The notes under the pieces: model-generated
Seen by the model: only the letters and a program-made list of their open reading frames with translations
Told to the model about the DNA's origin: nothing
The model's database searches: none
In this document: positions 26,601 through 34,836 of the stretch, one piece after another
How the letters are laid out: each line of letters begins with the position of its first letter
Position numbering within the stretch: the first letter of the stretch is position 1
Assembly (NCBI GenBank): GCA_002314195.1
Contig: DCCQ01000125.1
Coordinates: forward strand, 1 to 43,867
From: Bacteroidales bacterium UBA1077
Lineage (GTDB): Bacteria; Bacteroidota; Bacteroidia; Bacteroidales; UBA932
Direction: 5' to 3'
DNA: 43,867 nucleotides
Translations under genes and position numbers: made by a program

Positions 26601-26610
26601 TGTACACAAA

Positions 26611-26678
26611 GGCCAGAAAAATCAAATTGAAAATTTTGGTCTACCGTGCAAAATTTTCAATTTGCCTTTTTTCTGGCC
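26611..26678. terminator. long bidirectional terminator between comM and tsaE
   Basis: An inner perfect 15-bp stem (26624-26638 with 26649-26663, 10-base loop) is enclosed by an outer 11-bp stem, GGCCAGAAAAA (26611-26621) with TTTTTCTGGCC (26668-26678). A/T runs on both sides of the stem suit termination in either direction between these convergent genes. Confidence 0.85.
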
Positions 26679-26729
26679 ATTGCCTTCGGAAGTGTGAAAC
26701 CGTTTCTAATCGATGATTTGGACAAGTCC

Positions 26730-27155
26730 TTAATCCTCCCAGAAAACCGTCCGGGATTCGTCCGGATTGACCGTGATGTGTACCCGCAACGTCTCCTCCG
26801 GAAGAATCTCCTCGATGTTCTCCGGCCATTCCATTATGCAGAGGCACCCGCTGTCGATGTAGTCGTAGAACCCGATGTCAAGAGCCTCCGCTGTCTTGGT
26901 GATCCGGTAGAAATCAAAGTGATACATCGGTTCCCCGGAACCGGTGCGATACTCGTTCACAATCGCGAAAGTCGGAGAGCTGACAGCGTCCTCCCGCACC
27001 CCGAGCCTCCGGCAGACAGCCGTGGTGAATGTTGTCTTGCCGGCCCCCATAGGAGCGTAGAACGCAATGATATTATGCCCTTTTGTCTGTGAAAGGAACT
27101 CGCCCGCGGCCCTGTCGATGTCCTGCAGGTCTTTTATGACGATCTCGTGTCTCAT
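26730..27155 (-). CDS. tsaE: TsaE, tRNA threonylcarbamoyladenosine biosynthesis ATPase
   Basis: TsaE is the ATPase that supports TsaB-TsaD in making the t6A modification at tRNA position 37. The 141-residue protein has a P-loop MGAGKTTF with lysine 40, followed by the family stretches SSPTFAIVNEY and YHFDFYRI. The late WPENIEEILP motif of TsaE is also present. Length and motif order are normal. It is the last gene of the minus-strand run and lies 13 bases downstream of the EnvC-like gene; the two are probably co-transcribed. A strong hairpin terminator lies immediately downstream. Confidence 0.92.
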   Translation of the reverse strand: MRHEIVIKDLQDIDRAAGEFLSQTKGHNIIAFYAPMGAGKTTFTTAVCRRLGVREDAVSSPTFAIVNEYRTGSGEPMYHFDFYRITKTAEALDIGFYDYIDSGCLCIMEWPENIEEILPEETLRVHITVNPDESRTVFWED

Positions 27156-27168
27156 GTCACAAATGAAT

Positions 27169-28377
27169 TTACGGCCTCAGCCAAGTCTCCGGATTCTGCG
27201 GCGTGCGCCCCGACCAGATCTGGAAATGCAATTGCGTCTCACCACCTATAGTGTCAACCGTTCCGACAACTTGTCCCGTCTTCACCTTGTCCCCGGCCTT
27301 GACACTGACCGTCCCCAGTTTGCAGTAGAATGAGAAATAGTTGCCGTGCTGCACAAGCACGCACTTGTTGTAACCCGGCATGACCACAATCTGTTTCACG
27401 ACACCGTCAAACACAGCCTTGATCTCCGTCCCGGCCGGAAGCGCGATGGTCACACCATTATTGAACGGAAGTTTGAGATTAGTGTAGACCGGATGGAAGC
27501 GCTGGCCGAAATGATCCACGACAGGGCCGTCCGCCGGCCACGAAAGCTTGCCCTTGTTCGCCTCGAATTTCTTGGCCAAGGTGTAGTCGATCGGTTTGCG
27601 TGTCACAGTCTTCGATCCTCCCTTCCCGGACTTGCCGGAGGAACCCTCGGTGGCGGCATGGATGATCCGCTCGATCTCTCTGTTGAGCGCCTCCACCTCA
27701 CGCTGTTTTCTGGACAGGTCTGACTGGTACTTCCTCTTGTTTTTCTTAAGTTGGCTAACCAGGCTTCTTGCTTCGCCCTCCTCGGCCTTGAGCTTGTTCA
27801 TCTCGGAAACCCTTTGAGCTCTGACCGCCTCGGCGTCACGCTTCATGGTGGCAAGTTCAGCGCTTTCTTTCTCAAGCTCCTCGCGGATGTCGATGATCTT
27901 CGAAGCCTGCATATTCATCTGTCTGGACAGATCCCGCAGGTAACCATATCTCCTGAAAGCCTGCCCTATGTTGTCGCTGGCCAGAATGTACATATACCAG
28001 ATCTTCGGGCTTCTGTTTACGTAGGCCCCCCGCACAAGCCTGGCATAGTGCGCTGACAATGTGTCCAGTCTTGCCTTGATGGTCCTGATTTCCCTCTCCT
28101 TTCCTGCGATCAAGTCTGAATATTCAGAAATCTCTCTGTCGCTTTCTTCAATGAGCCGCTTCCGGGAGTCAACCTTGCCGCTGATGAGTGTGAGGCGGTT
28201 CATCGCATTCGCGCTTTTTGTGGAATTGACCCTGATCTGCCCGTCCAGAATGGCTATCTCTTTCTGAAGCCGTGCCCTGCGAGCCTCCTGCGCCCGAGTG
28301 TTTTGGGAATATGCCGGAATATGCCAGGCCAGGGCGGCGATGACAGCAAAAATGAATATTCCGGTCCGTCTTTCCAT
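27169..28377 (-). CDS. EnvC-like protein: coiled coil plus degenerate M23/LytM domain
   Basis: The 402-residue protein begins with a signal peptide (about 1-24). A long coiled coil covers about 28-250, with heptad-rich Glu/Lys/Arg stretches, and an M23/LytM domain covers about 290-400. Key zinc ligands of active M23 peptidases appear lost. The usual HxGxD segment reads NNGVT. The loop HGNYFSFYCKL has Cys in place of the last His. The final HxH segment reads LHFQ. This matches the EnvC type, which activates periplasmic amidases for septal peptidoglycan splitting rather than cutting itself; an active enzyme with altered ligands cannot be excluded. Its ATG overlaps the stop of the upstream TPR gene by one base (TAATG), so translation is probably coupled. 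Confidence 0.85.
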   Translation of the reverse strand: MERRTGIFIFAVIAALAWHIPAYSQNTRAQEARRARLQKEIAILDGQIRVNSTKSANAMNRLTLISGKVDSRKRLIEESDREISEYSDLIAGKEREIRTIKARLDTLSAHYARLVRGAYVNRSPKIWYMYILASDNIGQAFRRYGYLRDLSRQMNMQASKIIDIREELEKESAELATMKRDAEAVRAQRVSEMNKLKAEEGEARSLVSQLKKNKRKYQSDLSRKQREVEALNREIERIIHAATEGSSGKSGKGGSKTVTRKPIDYTLAKKFEANKGKLSWPADGPVVDHFGQRFHPVYTNLKLPFNNGVTIALPAGTEIKAVFDGVVKQIVVMPGYNKCVLVQHGNYFSFYCKLGTVSVKAGDKVKTGQVVGTVDTIGGETQLHFQIWSGRTPQNPETWLRP

Positions 28378-30068
28378 TATTCCTTACCCTCCGCTTTTCT
28401 GTTTTCCGCCAAAGTCCTGTAAACCTTGGCGAGGTCTGCCTCTCCAAGAGCCTCCAGCACAACGGCATAATGCTCCAGGCTTGTCACACTCTCTTTCGCG
28501 CCGTAGAGCATCGCATGCTTGAACTGCGTCTTGGCCTCCTGATTCCTCCCCAGAAGGTGAAGGATCCATCCGTATGTGTCCAGATACGTCGGGTTGTCCG
28601 GCTCTTTCTCGATGGTCTTCTTGCTCATCTCGCAGGCTTTCTTCAGCTTGCTGCCCTTGAGCGCAAGATAGTAGGCGTAATTGTTCAGCGCCGGTGCGTA
28701 GTCAGGATTGATTTTCAGTACCTGAGCGTAAACCTTGAAAGCTTCCTTCTCGTTCCCGAGCTCGTGGTACATGTCCCCGATGGAGGACAGGGCGGGAATC
28801 GTCACGGAGGTGTCGCCCTGAGCTATCTCGATGATTCTCTTGTTGTTGTCAATGATCCCCTGCCAATCCTTCCTGTTGTAGCAGGAAACATTCTTCATGT
28901 CCAGAAACGAGGTCTCCTTCGGAAATCTCACCAATGCGCTGTCGCAGGCCGCATCCAAGGCATCCCAGTCTTTCTGAAGTCCGAGAAGCTGGATGTATGC
29001 GCCTGTGGCTCCAAGGCTTTCAGGGTACAAGGTCATATTCTTGTGCAGCAATTCCTTGGCCTTGGCAATTCTTTCCGTTGAGTACCAGTATAACCCGGCG
29101 GCGGTGAGCGCTGAACTGTCAGAAGGATGGCACTGCACCAGATTCTCGTACAGAGTGTCGATCTGCGGCTTGACATTCTGGAGAAATCTCGGGTCGGAAC
29201 GCCTTACCAGCATATCCAGATACTGCGTCTTGGTCTGGATGTCGGTTTCTTCATCAGAGATGAACCGGTTCACGGTCTTGAAAAATTCCGGAAAGTTCCG
29301 TCGGATGCGGTACACCTCAGACTCGCCGAGCAGGGCCGGCATATACCCGCTTTGCAAGTCCAGAGCCTCTCGGTAGTAGGCGAGAGCCGCCGTGTCTTTA
29401 TATTCAGCCATCGAGTGGTCGCCCAGTTTGGTGAGGACGTATGGAGAGGAGAACTCCTTGTTATAGTCCTCCAGGGTCTTAAGCGCCTCTTTCGGCTTGT
29501 TCTGACGGAGGAGGATGTCGTACCTTGTGGCCGTCACGTTCTCGCTCTTGCCGAACACATTCTCAATCTGGTCCATAGCCGACAGAGCCTTGTCGTACTG
29601 GTTCTGCTTGAGGTAGAGGTTGACCAGCGTGAAATAGATGTCGTTCTTCTTAGGGAAATCCTTCAGCAGTTCCTCATAAGTCGCGATGGTCAGATCGTCC
29701 TCTCCCGCCAATGAATATGTCCGCGCGAGTCTTTCCTTGTACCAGAAGTTGGACGGATCGATCTCGGAGGCCTTTTTGAAATCAGCCTTGGCTCCGTTCA
29801 CGTCGTTGAGGTAAAGCCGGCACATTCCAAGGTAATAGAACGCGGCATCGTTGCCCGGTGCCGTCTCCGTGATTTTCTCCAACCTGTCCTTCGCTTCCCT
29901 GTACTGCTGGTTGTCGAGCGCTGCGACAGCGTCAATCAATTCACTGTCAACTGTTTTTGCAATCTTGTTGTACTGTGGATGCCTTATCTTGTTCTCCTGT
30001 GAATATGCCAACCCGGACGCCACAAGCATCCCGGCCATAATCACCATTATCAGCCTTTTTCCGTTCAT
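28377..30068 (-). CDS. exported TPR-repeat protein
   Basis: The 563-residue protein has an N-terminal signal peptide (about 1-24, ending LAYSQ) and a chain of TPR motifs over most of its length, such as NDAAFYYLGMCRLYLNDVNG and APALNNYAYYLALKGSKLKK. No enzyme motif or membrane anchor is visible, and there is no lipobox cysteine. TPR chains act as protein-binding scaffolds, so it is probably a periplasmic partner of the coupled EnvC-like protein; this is inference from gene order and the one-base overlap. No specific family name can be given. Confidence 0.82.
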   Translation of the reverse strand: MNGKRLIMVIMAGMLVASGLAYSQENKIRHPQYNKIAKTVDSELIDAVAALDNQQYREAKDRLEKITETAPGNDAAFYYLGMCRLYLNDVNGAKADFKKASEIDPSNFWYKERLARTYSLAGEDDLTIATYEELLKDFPKKNDIYFTLVNLYLKQNQYDKALSAMDQIENVFGKSENVTATRYDILLRQNKPKEALKTLEDYNKEFSSPYVLTKLGDHSMAEYKDTAALAYYREALDLQSGYMPALLGESEVYRIRRNFPEFFKTVNRFISDEETDIQTKTQYLDMLVRRSDPRFLQNVKPQIDTLYENLVQCHPSDSSALTAAGLYWYSTERIAKAKELLHKNMTLYPESLGATGAYIQLLGLQKDWDALDAACDSALVRFPKETSFLDMKNVSCYNRKDWQGIIDNNKRIIEIAQGDTSVTIPALSSIGDMYHELGNEKEAFKVYAQVLKINPDYAPALNNYAYYLALKGSKLKKACEMSKKTIEKEPDNPTYLDTYGWILHLLGRNQEAKTQFKHAMLYGAKESVTSLEHYAVVLEALGEADLAKVYRTLAENRKAEGKE

Positions 30069-30094
30069 ATTCTTATATTCCCGAGTCTAAAATA

Positions 30095-30102
30095 CAAAAA
30101 TA
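30095..30102 (-). promoter_or_regulatory. candidate -7 element for the TPR-EnvC-TsaE operon
   Basis: Minus-strand TATTTTTG matches TAnnTTTG, 27 bases before the TPR gene's ATG. A clear -33 TTTG at the right spacing is not seen. Confidence 0.45.
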
Positions 30103-30143
30103 GCACTTTTATAAGAATATATTGATACGAATTTTGTGCCGTG

Positions 30144-30221
30144 CCCCTCAGGGGCTGTCACGAAGTGACAGGGGGTGGATTGCTATTGATGGCGACTTAA
30201 AGTAGTCGCCATCAATAGCAA
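30144..30221. repeat. cluster of three hairpins between mdh and the TPR gene
   Basis: Three consecutive inverted repeats occupy 78 bases: CCCC(TCA)GGGG at 30144-30154; CTGTCAC(GAA)GTGACAG at 30155-30171; and a perfect 18-bp stem at 30180-30197 / 30204-30221 with a six-base loop. The last resembles a terminator stem. The first two resemble repetitive extragenic palindromes, but no second copy is present in the window. Confidence 0.8.
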
Positions 30222-30247
30222 AAACAGGTCCGGAATCCCGGGCCTGT
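30220..30247 (-). terminator. rho-independent terminator of mdh
   Basis: On the minus strand ACAGGCCCGG and CCGGACCTGT pair around a four-base loop (one C-A mismatch) and are followed by five T residues, 23 bases after the mdh stop. Confidence 0.85.
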
Positions 30248-30270
30248 CATATTCAATGTGTCTGTAACGA

Positions 30271-31263
30271 CTAGAGGTTTACATTGTCTTTCTTCCAGTC
30301 AGCAACAGGAGGAACGATGCCGAGGGCGATGATCTCCTCACGCATGTTGCAGAGGTGCTCGTAAGACTTGCGGAGATCGGCCATTTCGGCTTCGGTTCCC
30401 TTAGGCTCCGTGAAGTGAACACCGGTCGCGTCGATGGTAGTAGGCATGGCCATCATCACATTCTTGAAACCGCACTTGTCGCAGTTTACATAGCAACCGG
30501 CGGGCCATGTGAACGGAGTTCCGCCCATCGCGCCTTCAATCATCTTCACAGCCTGGTAGGCTGGGCTCTGGAATGAAGAACGTCCGCGGAGCTTGATGAT
30601 GTTGGAGCCACCCTGAATGGTGTCGTGCTTGATCTGGGCCCAACGCTCCTCGGAGATGTTGAACTCGGAGAGAGGCTTGCCGTCAACCTTGGCGTTTGAA
30701 GCGAACACGGCCATCTGCTCGCCGTGGCCACCATAGGTGTAGCAACCGGTAACCTTGTACTGCGGAACACCGCAAGCCTTCGCGATCTGCTCCTGAAGAC
30801 GTGTTGAGTCAAGAGCGGCGAGAGAGGTGAGCTGGTTTGGCTTGAGGCCTGAGTGGATGAGAGCTGTGAGCGCTGTGACATCGGCCGGGTTGAAGATAAC
30901 CACAACGTGCTTAACGTCAGGGCAGTACTCCTTGATGTAGTCTCCGAACTGAGCGGCGATCTGGCAGTTGCCCTTGAGAAGATCCTCACGGGTCATGCCG
31001 TCCTTGCGTGGAGCTCCGCCTGAAGAGATGATGAACTTGGCTCCTGTGAAAGCCTCCTTTGGATCGGTTGTCCAGCTTACGTTCGCTCCCGGGAACGCGC
31101 AGTGGCACATTTCCTCAGCGACACCGTGAACAGCCGGTTCGATGATGTCATAAAGGCAGACATTAGGAGTAAGACCGAGCATAAGGGCGGTCTGAGCCAT
31201 GTTTGAGCCGATCGCACCGCCGGCACCGACGATGAGCAGCTTCTCGTTTGTCAAAAATCCCAT
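30271..31263 (-). CDS. mdh: malate dehydrogenase (NAD-dependent)
   Basis: Malate dehydrogenase interconverts malate and oxaloacetate with NAD. The 330-residue protein has the Rossmann glycine motif GAGGAIGS at 13-20, the substrate loop APRKDGMTRE with R86 and R92, NPADVTALTA near 125-134, LDSTRLQEQIA, and the catalytic histidine H180 in YGGHGEQM. It is slightly longer than common bacterial Mdh (about 310) because of a short C-terminal extension. It is a single-gene unit on the minus strand, with its own candidate promoter and a terminator. In Bacteroidales it serves the reductive branch towards fumarate and succinate. Confidence 0.92.
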   Translation of the reverse strand: MGFLTNEKLLIVGAGGAIGSNMAQTALMLGLTPNVCLYDIIEPAVHGVAEEMCHCAFPGANVSWTTDPKEAFTGAKFIISSGGAPRKDGMTREDLLKGNCQIAAQFGDYIKEYCPDVKHVVVIFNPADVTALTALIHSGLKPNQLTSLAALDSTRLQEQIAKACGVPQYKVTGCYTYGGHGEQMAVFASNAKVDGKPLSEFNISEERWAQIKHDTIQGGSNIIKLRGRSSFQSPAYQAVKMIEGAMGGTPFTWPAGCYVNCDKCGFKNVMMAMPTTIDATGVHFTEPKGTEAEMADLRKSYEHLCNMREEIIALGIVPPVADWKKDNVNL

Positions 31264-31309
31264 GATTGAAAAATTTTATGTTAAAATCCTATAACTGTCA
31301 AAAGTGTTA

Positions 31310-31317
31310 CAAAGATA
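31310..31317 (-). promoter_or_regulatory. candidate -7 element for mdh
   Basis: Minus-strand TATCTTTG matches TAnnTTTG, 46 bases upstream of the mdh ATG; the -33 region is not clear. Confidence 0.5.
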
Positions 31318-31357
31318 ACAATTTCCGTTGTATTTTCTTTCTAAATCAAAAAATCAT

Positions 31358-31365
31358 TATATTTG
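31358..31365 (+). promoter_or_regulatory. candidate -7 element for the small ORF/phosphopantetheinyl transferase/lemA unit
   Basis: Plus-strand TATATTTG matches TAnnTTTG. The predicted start point is near 31372, leaving a leader of about 180 bases before the phosphopantetheinyl transferase gene and about 22 bases before a 50-codon ORF. No convincing -33 element. Confidence 0.5.
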
Positions 31366-31393
31366 CACAGATAAAAGAAGATTAACGCATTAT

Positions 31394-31546
31394 ATGGAAC
31401 CTCCCAGTTCTATTCTGACAGACGGCAAATCTAAGGCGGACCCCCGATCGGAGGACCCGCTGTCGTGCAGCACATTGCATAATCATTTGTTAACCATCCC
31501 GGGTCAATCGGAGGACTACGGGAGTGTTGTCTTTTTGAATATCTGA
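31394..31546 (+). CDS. possible 50-codon leader ORF upstream of the phosphopantetheinyl transferase
   Basis: An ATG-initiated frame of 50 codons begins about 22 bases after the predicted transcript start and ends four bases before the next gene's ATG. It starts MEPPSSILTDGK and ends SVVFLNI. It has no signal peptide and no recognisable domain. An imperfect dyad centred on CCGATCGG lies inside it (31436-31460). It may be a translated leader or simply an open stretch of 5' leader. Codon choice is unremarkable apart from a rare CGA. Confidence 0.3.
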   Translation: MEPPSSILTDGKSKADPRSEDPLSCSTLHNHLLTIPGQSEDYGSVVFLNI

Positions 31547-31550
31547 ATCT

Positions 31551-32189
31551 ATGGCACTATATCTAAAAAAAGAATTGGAAGAATCCAGATCCCTGATCGG
31601 GGTCTGGCAGATAACCGAAACGGAAGAAAAGCTCCGGGAGCTGGCCTCTGTCCCTACCGATGAGATGGAGGAAATCTCGTTCATCAGCAATGAGTCTCTC
31701 CGCAAGCAGAGACTTGCGGTGAGGGCGCTTCTATGCGAGTTGTTCGGCGAGAAGGTTTACCTCAGCCATCACGACAACGGCAAGCCTTATCTTGAGAACA
31801 GCGTAACCAACATAAGCATCACGCACACAGATAAATATGTCGCTGTCATCCTGAATGACAACGAGGACGTGGGAATCGACATCGAGTCCCTGTCACGCGA
31901 TTTCTCCGCCGTCGAGCGCAAGGCACTCTCCGAGGACGAGCTTGAGGATCTTGACGATGACAAGAGGAACGAGCAGCTGGCGATCTACTGGTGTGCCAAG
32001 GAAGCCATATTCAAAAGACTTTCCGCTTACAGGGTGAATTTTGCCGAGCAGATCGAGGTCGAGCGCTTCCGTCCTAAAGGGGAGGGAGAGCTTGACGCCA
32101 CATTCATCCACAAGGACGGTTACGAGGAGGAATTCGAGCTTGAATATATCACATTCGACAACCATGTGCTTGTCTGGGTGGTCGGATAG
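31551..32189 (+). CDS. 4'-phosphopantetheinyl transferase superfamily protein
   Basis: Such enzymes move the phosphopantetheine arm from coenzyme A onto a carrier-protein serine. The 212-residue protein has the two magnesium-binding motifs of the Sfp-type family: GIDIE at 108-112 (D110, E112) and WCAKEAIFK at 147-155 (E151, K155). The upstream SITHTDKYVAV stretch is typical of the CoA-binding part. Length suits the single-chain Sfp/HetI-like class rather than the shorter AcpS. The physiological carrier protein is unknown; fatty-acid ACP is likely if no AcpS exists elsewhere. It is followed after 30 bases by lemA, possibly in one transcript. Confidence 0.85.
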   Translation: MALYLKKELEESRSLIGVWQITETEEKLRELASVPTDEMEEISFISNESLRKQRLAVRALLCELFGEKVYLSHHDNGKPYLENSVTNISITHTDKYVAVILNDNEDVGIDIESLSRDFSAVERKALSEDELEDLDDDKRNEQLAIYWCAKEAIFKRLSAYRVNFAEQIEVERFRPKGEGELDATFIHKDGYEEEFELEYITFDNHVLVWVVG

Positions 32190-32219
32190 AATTGTCAACC
32201 ATTTTAACCTATAAGTATC

Positions 32220-32780
32220 ATGTCAACAACGGTTTTGGTGATAATCGCCCTTTTGGCGGTCATATTCATTTACATTTTCCTGACGCAGAGGAATTTTGTC
32301 GCCCTGGAGGAAAAGATGAAGAACGCTTTCAGCCAGATCAACGTGCAGATGAAGTCCAGATGGGACGCCGTGACGAATCTGGTCGAGATGACCAAGCAGT
32401 ACACCAAGTACGAGCACGACACACTTTCGGATGTGATTTCCAAGCGTGCCGGCTCTGTCTCCAACGCCGCGGAACTGGCCGAAAGCGAGAATGCGTTGAG
32501 GTCAGTCGTCGGCCGCCTGAATGTTGTGGCTGAACAGTACCCTCAATTGGGAGCCAACACGGTGTTTGTCAAGACTATGGGCGACATTAAGGACTATGAG
32601 GAGAAAGTTCGTCTCAGCAGGATGGTCTACAATGACTGCGTGACCAAAATGAACATGATGGTTCGCCAGTGGCCTTCTTCCATGGTGGCCTCCATGCTGC
32701 ATTTCACGACACATGACCTCCTGCCGGAGGACCAGTCGGTTGTCAACGCCCCTTCCGTCTCGGACATATTCAACAAATAA
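32220..32780 (+). CDS. lemA: LemA family membrane-anchored protein
   Basis: The 186-residue protein has one N-terminal membrane helix (about 4-22) and a helical LemA core. Typical LemA stretches are the segment around VQMKSRWDAVTNLVEMTKQY at about 46-65, then AEQYPQL and MVYNDCVTKMN. LemA proteins place a four-helix bundle outside the membrane; their function is not known. The pairing with a downstream DUF2207 gene, five bases apart, is common and suggests the two proteins work together. The ATG at 32220 fits the beginning of the membrane helix. Confidence 0.9.
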   Translation: MSTTVLVIIALLAVIFIYIFLTQRNFVALEEKMKNAFSQINVQMKSRWDAVTNLVEMTKQYTKYEHDTLSDVISKRAGSVSNAAELAESENALRSVVGRLNVVAEQYPQLGANTVFVKTMGDIKDYEEKVRLSRMVYNDCVTKMNMMVRQWPSSMVASMLHFTTHDLLPEDQSVVNAPSVSDIFNK

Positions 32781-32784
32781 GGCG

Positions 32785-34449
32785 ATGAGAAGGCTTCAGG
32801 CATTTTTCCTGGCCGCCGTCGTTTCGCTCGTCGCTGTCCCGCTATGCGCCGGCAGCGATGTTGATTCGTTGAGAATCAATGTGGAACTGCGTGATGACGG
32901 ATCTGCGGAAGTGACCGAGACGTGGCGGATTGACGTTTCCGATGATATTACCGAATGGTATCTTGTCGCCGGCAACATGGGCCGTATGACCATCGAGAAT
33001 CTGAGGGTCAGCGATGAGACCGGCAATGAGTATTTCAATGAAGGAGAGTGGGATGTGAACCGCGGCCGTGCCCGCAAGGCTGACAGGTGCGGGCTTGTCA
33101 CAAAATCCGACGGCTACGAGATCTGTTGGGGCGTGGGAAGCTCGGGCTGGCACACTTATACCGTGCGCTATCTGCTTACGGGTCTCGTGAAGGGACACGA
33201 GGACATGGACGGGTTCAACCACATGTTTGTGGCACGTGACCTTGGGTCGCCTCCTCAATCCATCCAGTTGACAATCAGAAAGCCGGGCGTGACTTTCACG
33301 GCCGAGAACACAAAGGTCTGGGCGTTCGGCTTCCGTGGCGAGATTCATGTCGAGGATGGTGCCGTGGTCGCCCGCACAACCGAGCCTTTCACCGGAAGAA
33401 GCGCTTTGATCGCGATGGTCGGTTTCGAGAAAGGGGTCTTCCATCCTGCTCTTACAGAGGACCGTACCTTTGACGAGGTGCGGCAGACTGCGATGGAGGA
33501 CAGTGATTATCGTGAACCTGAAGATGAAGGAGATGAAAGCTTCTGGTATGGACTTCTTATCGGTATGGGTGTCGTTCTGTCCGTTTTCGTTTCTGTGAAG
33601 GTGATAGTCAAGACGGTCCGGCGTAAAAGAGAACTTCTAGGAGGCCGCATGAAGGATGTGGCGTGGTTCAGGGACGCTCCTTTGGGTGGGGACTTGAAGA
33701 GGTCCAGCAATATTCTTCTCGCATTCTCTGGCAACACAATGCAGGAGAGGCAGAACTTGATCGCCGCCTACATAACCAGAATTTTCTATCGCGGCGCTTT
33801 CGAGATTGTCCAGCGGCCTGGAAAATCAAAGCCTTTGATGAAAATCAAGGACCTGGAGATTGACGGTCACGACGATTCCAGTTCGGACATAGGACTTGAG
33901 TCGAGACTCTATTCATTCATCAAAGAGGCGGCAGGGGAGGATGGAATCCTGCAGAAAAACGAACTTCAGCGTTGGGCGGACCGCCACGGCGAGGATCTTT
34001 ACGATTGGGGACAGGATGCCAAGAACGGCTCCACAATCTGGACTATTACCCCGGAGGATGCCAGACAGGTCTTCGGTCTCAGAAGGTATCTGAAAGATTT
34101 CACTTTGATAAAGGACAGAGGCGTTGTTGAAGTCAAACTTTGGAATGACTACCTGATCTTCGCTTCCTTGTACGGCATGGCCGATCAGCTGATGAAGGAT
34201 TTCCGTAAGGTGTGTCCAGAATATTTCACACTGACTTCTGCCGCTGAACTCCTTGATGACGACATGACCACTTTGGTGATCTGGAACATGATCAACATGA
34301 CATCTCGCAACTTCAATATGGCGGCCAGCACTTATGAGGCTTCCCGTTCCGGCGATTCCGGTTCTTCCTGGAGCGGCGGTGGCGGCATGGCATCCTGGGG
34401 CGGTGGCGGAGGCTTCTCCGGTGGCGGCTCCGGCGGCGGAGGACGCTGA
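32785..34449 (+). CDS. DUF2207 membrane protein with Gly/Ser-rich C-terminus
   Basis: The 554-residue protein has a signal peptide (about 1-21), an extracytoplasmic beta-rich domain with VELRDDGSAEVTETWRIDV near 28-46 (DUF2207 hallmark), a membrane helix near 253-277 and a C-terminal half with winged-helix-like stretches (LQRWADRHGEDLYDWG). The tail is Gly/Ser-rich, with runs of five glycines. DUF2207 proteins are regular lemA neighbours with unknown function. The ATG at 32785 is chosen because it gives a proper signal peptide; an earlier in-frame opening at 32713 overlaps lemA. Some members end in this kind of flexible glycine tail. Confidence 0.85.
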   Translation: MRRLQAFFLAAVVSLVAVPLCAGSDVDSLRINVELRDDGSAEVTETWRIDVSDDITEWYLVAGNMGRMTIENLRVSDETGNEYFNEGEWDVNRGRARKADRCGLVTKSDGYEICWGVGSSGWHTYTVRYLLTGLVKGHEDMDGFNHMFVARDLGSPPQSIQLTIRKPGVTFTAENTKVWAFGFRGEIHVEDGAVVARTTEPFTGRSALIAMVGFEKGVFHPALTEDRTFDEVRQTAMEDSDYREPEDEGDESFWYGLLIGMGVVLSVFVSVKVIVKTVRRKRELLGGRMKDVAWFRDAPLGGDLKRSSNILLAFSGNTMQERQNLIAAYITRIFYRGAFEIVQRPGKSKPLMKIKDLEIDGHDDSSSDIGLESRLYSFIKEAAGEDGILQKNELQRWADRHGEDLYDWGQDAKNGSTIWTITPEDARQVFGLRRYLKDFTLIKDRGVVEVKLWNDYLIFASLYGMADQLMKDFRKVCPEYFTLTSAAELLDDDMTTLVIWNMINMTSRNFNMAASTYEASRSGDSGSSWSGGGGMASWGGGGGFSGGGSGGGGR

Positions 34450-34804
34450 TGAAACCGTTAACCGAGCCAGTTGTAGCTACACGTACACAAGCAGACCCAT
34501 TGATGCGATCGGACCTGTTTGCGGCCCAAACCAGTCACTGAGACCGACCGTCGAAGTGATGTTGTGCTCATGCTATTATCAATCAAAAACTTAAGAGGAT
34601 ATCTTTGGCGTATAACAACTAAAGACGGCTCGTTATCTAAACGATACTAAGCGTGTTACCCGCCACTCGCTGATTATGAGGCTGTGGCAGGTCATATTCA
34701 ACAAGTTGAGTGTCACGGCTTTCATTGGCGGGCGGAGGGTGCCGGGCTGTCAACGAAGACCGGTGGGGTGAGAGTGATGATGAAAAAACAGGTGGGGCTA
34801 CAAA
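34450..34804. other. 355-base gap with RNA-like secondary structure, no coding gene seen
   Basis: No credible coding frame is visible on either strand. A plus-strand TATCTTTG at 34600-34607 could be a -7 element, without a -33 partner. Downstream, 34659-34665 (CCCGCCA) pairs with 34726-34732 (TGGCGGG), and inside this 34681-34689 pairs with 34711-34719 over nine base pairs, including two G-U pairs. GGCG at 34607-34610 plus TATAACA can instead pair imperfectly with TGTTACCCGCC (34654-34664), so two exclusive folds share one strand. The stretch ends at a hairpin that could terminate a plus-strand transcript. It may be a small RNA; no known RNA family was recognised. Confidence 0.35.
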
Positions 34805-34835
34805 AAAAAGCGGACGAAATTTTCGTCCGCTTTTT
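34805..34835. terminator. terminator of tRNA-Pro, usable in both directions
   Basis: Perfect 15-bp inverted repeat with a GCGGACGAAA core and A/T runs on both sides. On the minus strand it begins two bases after the tRNA 3' end and is followed by eight T residues. Confidence 0.9.
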
Positions 34836-34836
34836 G

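Noticed and set aside
34607..34664. Imperfect inverted repeat considered as an integron attC site
   Set aside because: The ends GTATAAC and GTTACCC fit the RYYYAAC/GTTRRRY cores poorly, and no integron integrase or cassette is nearby.
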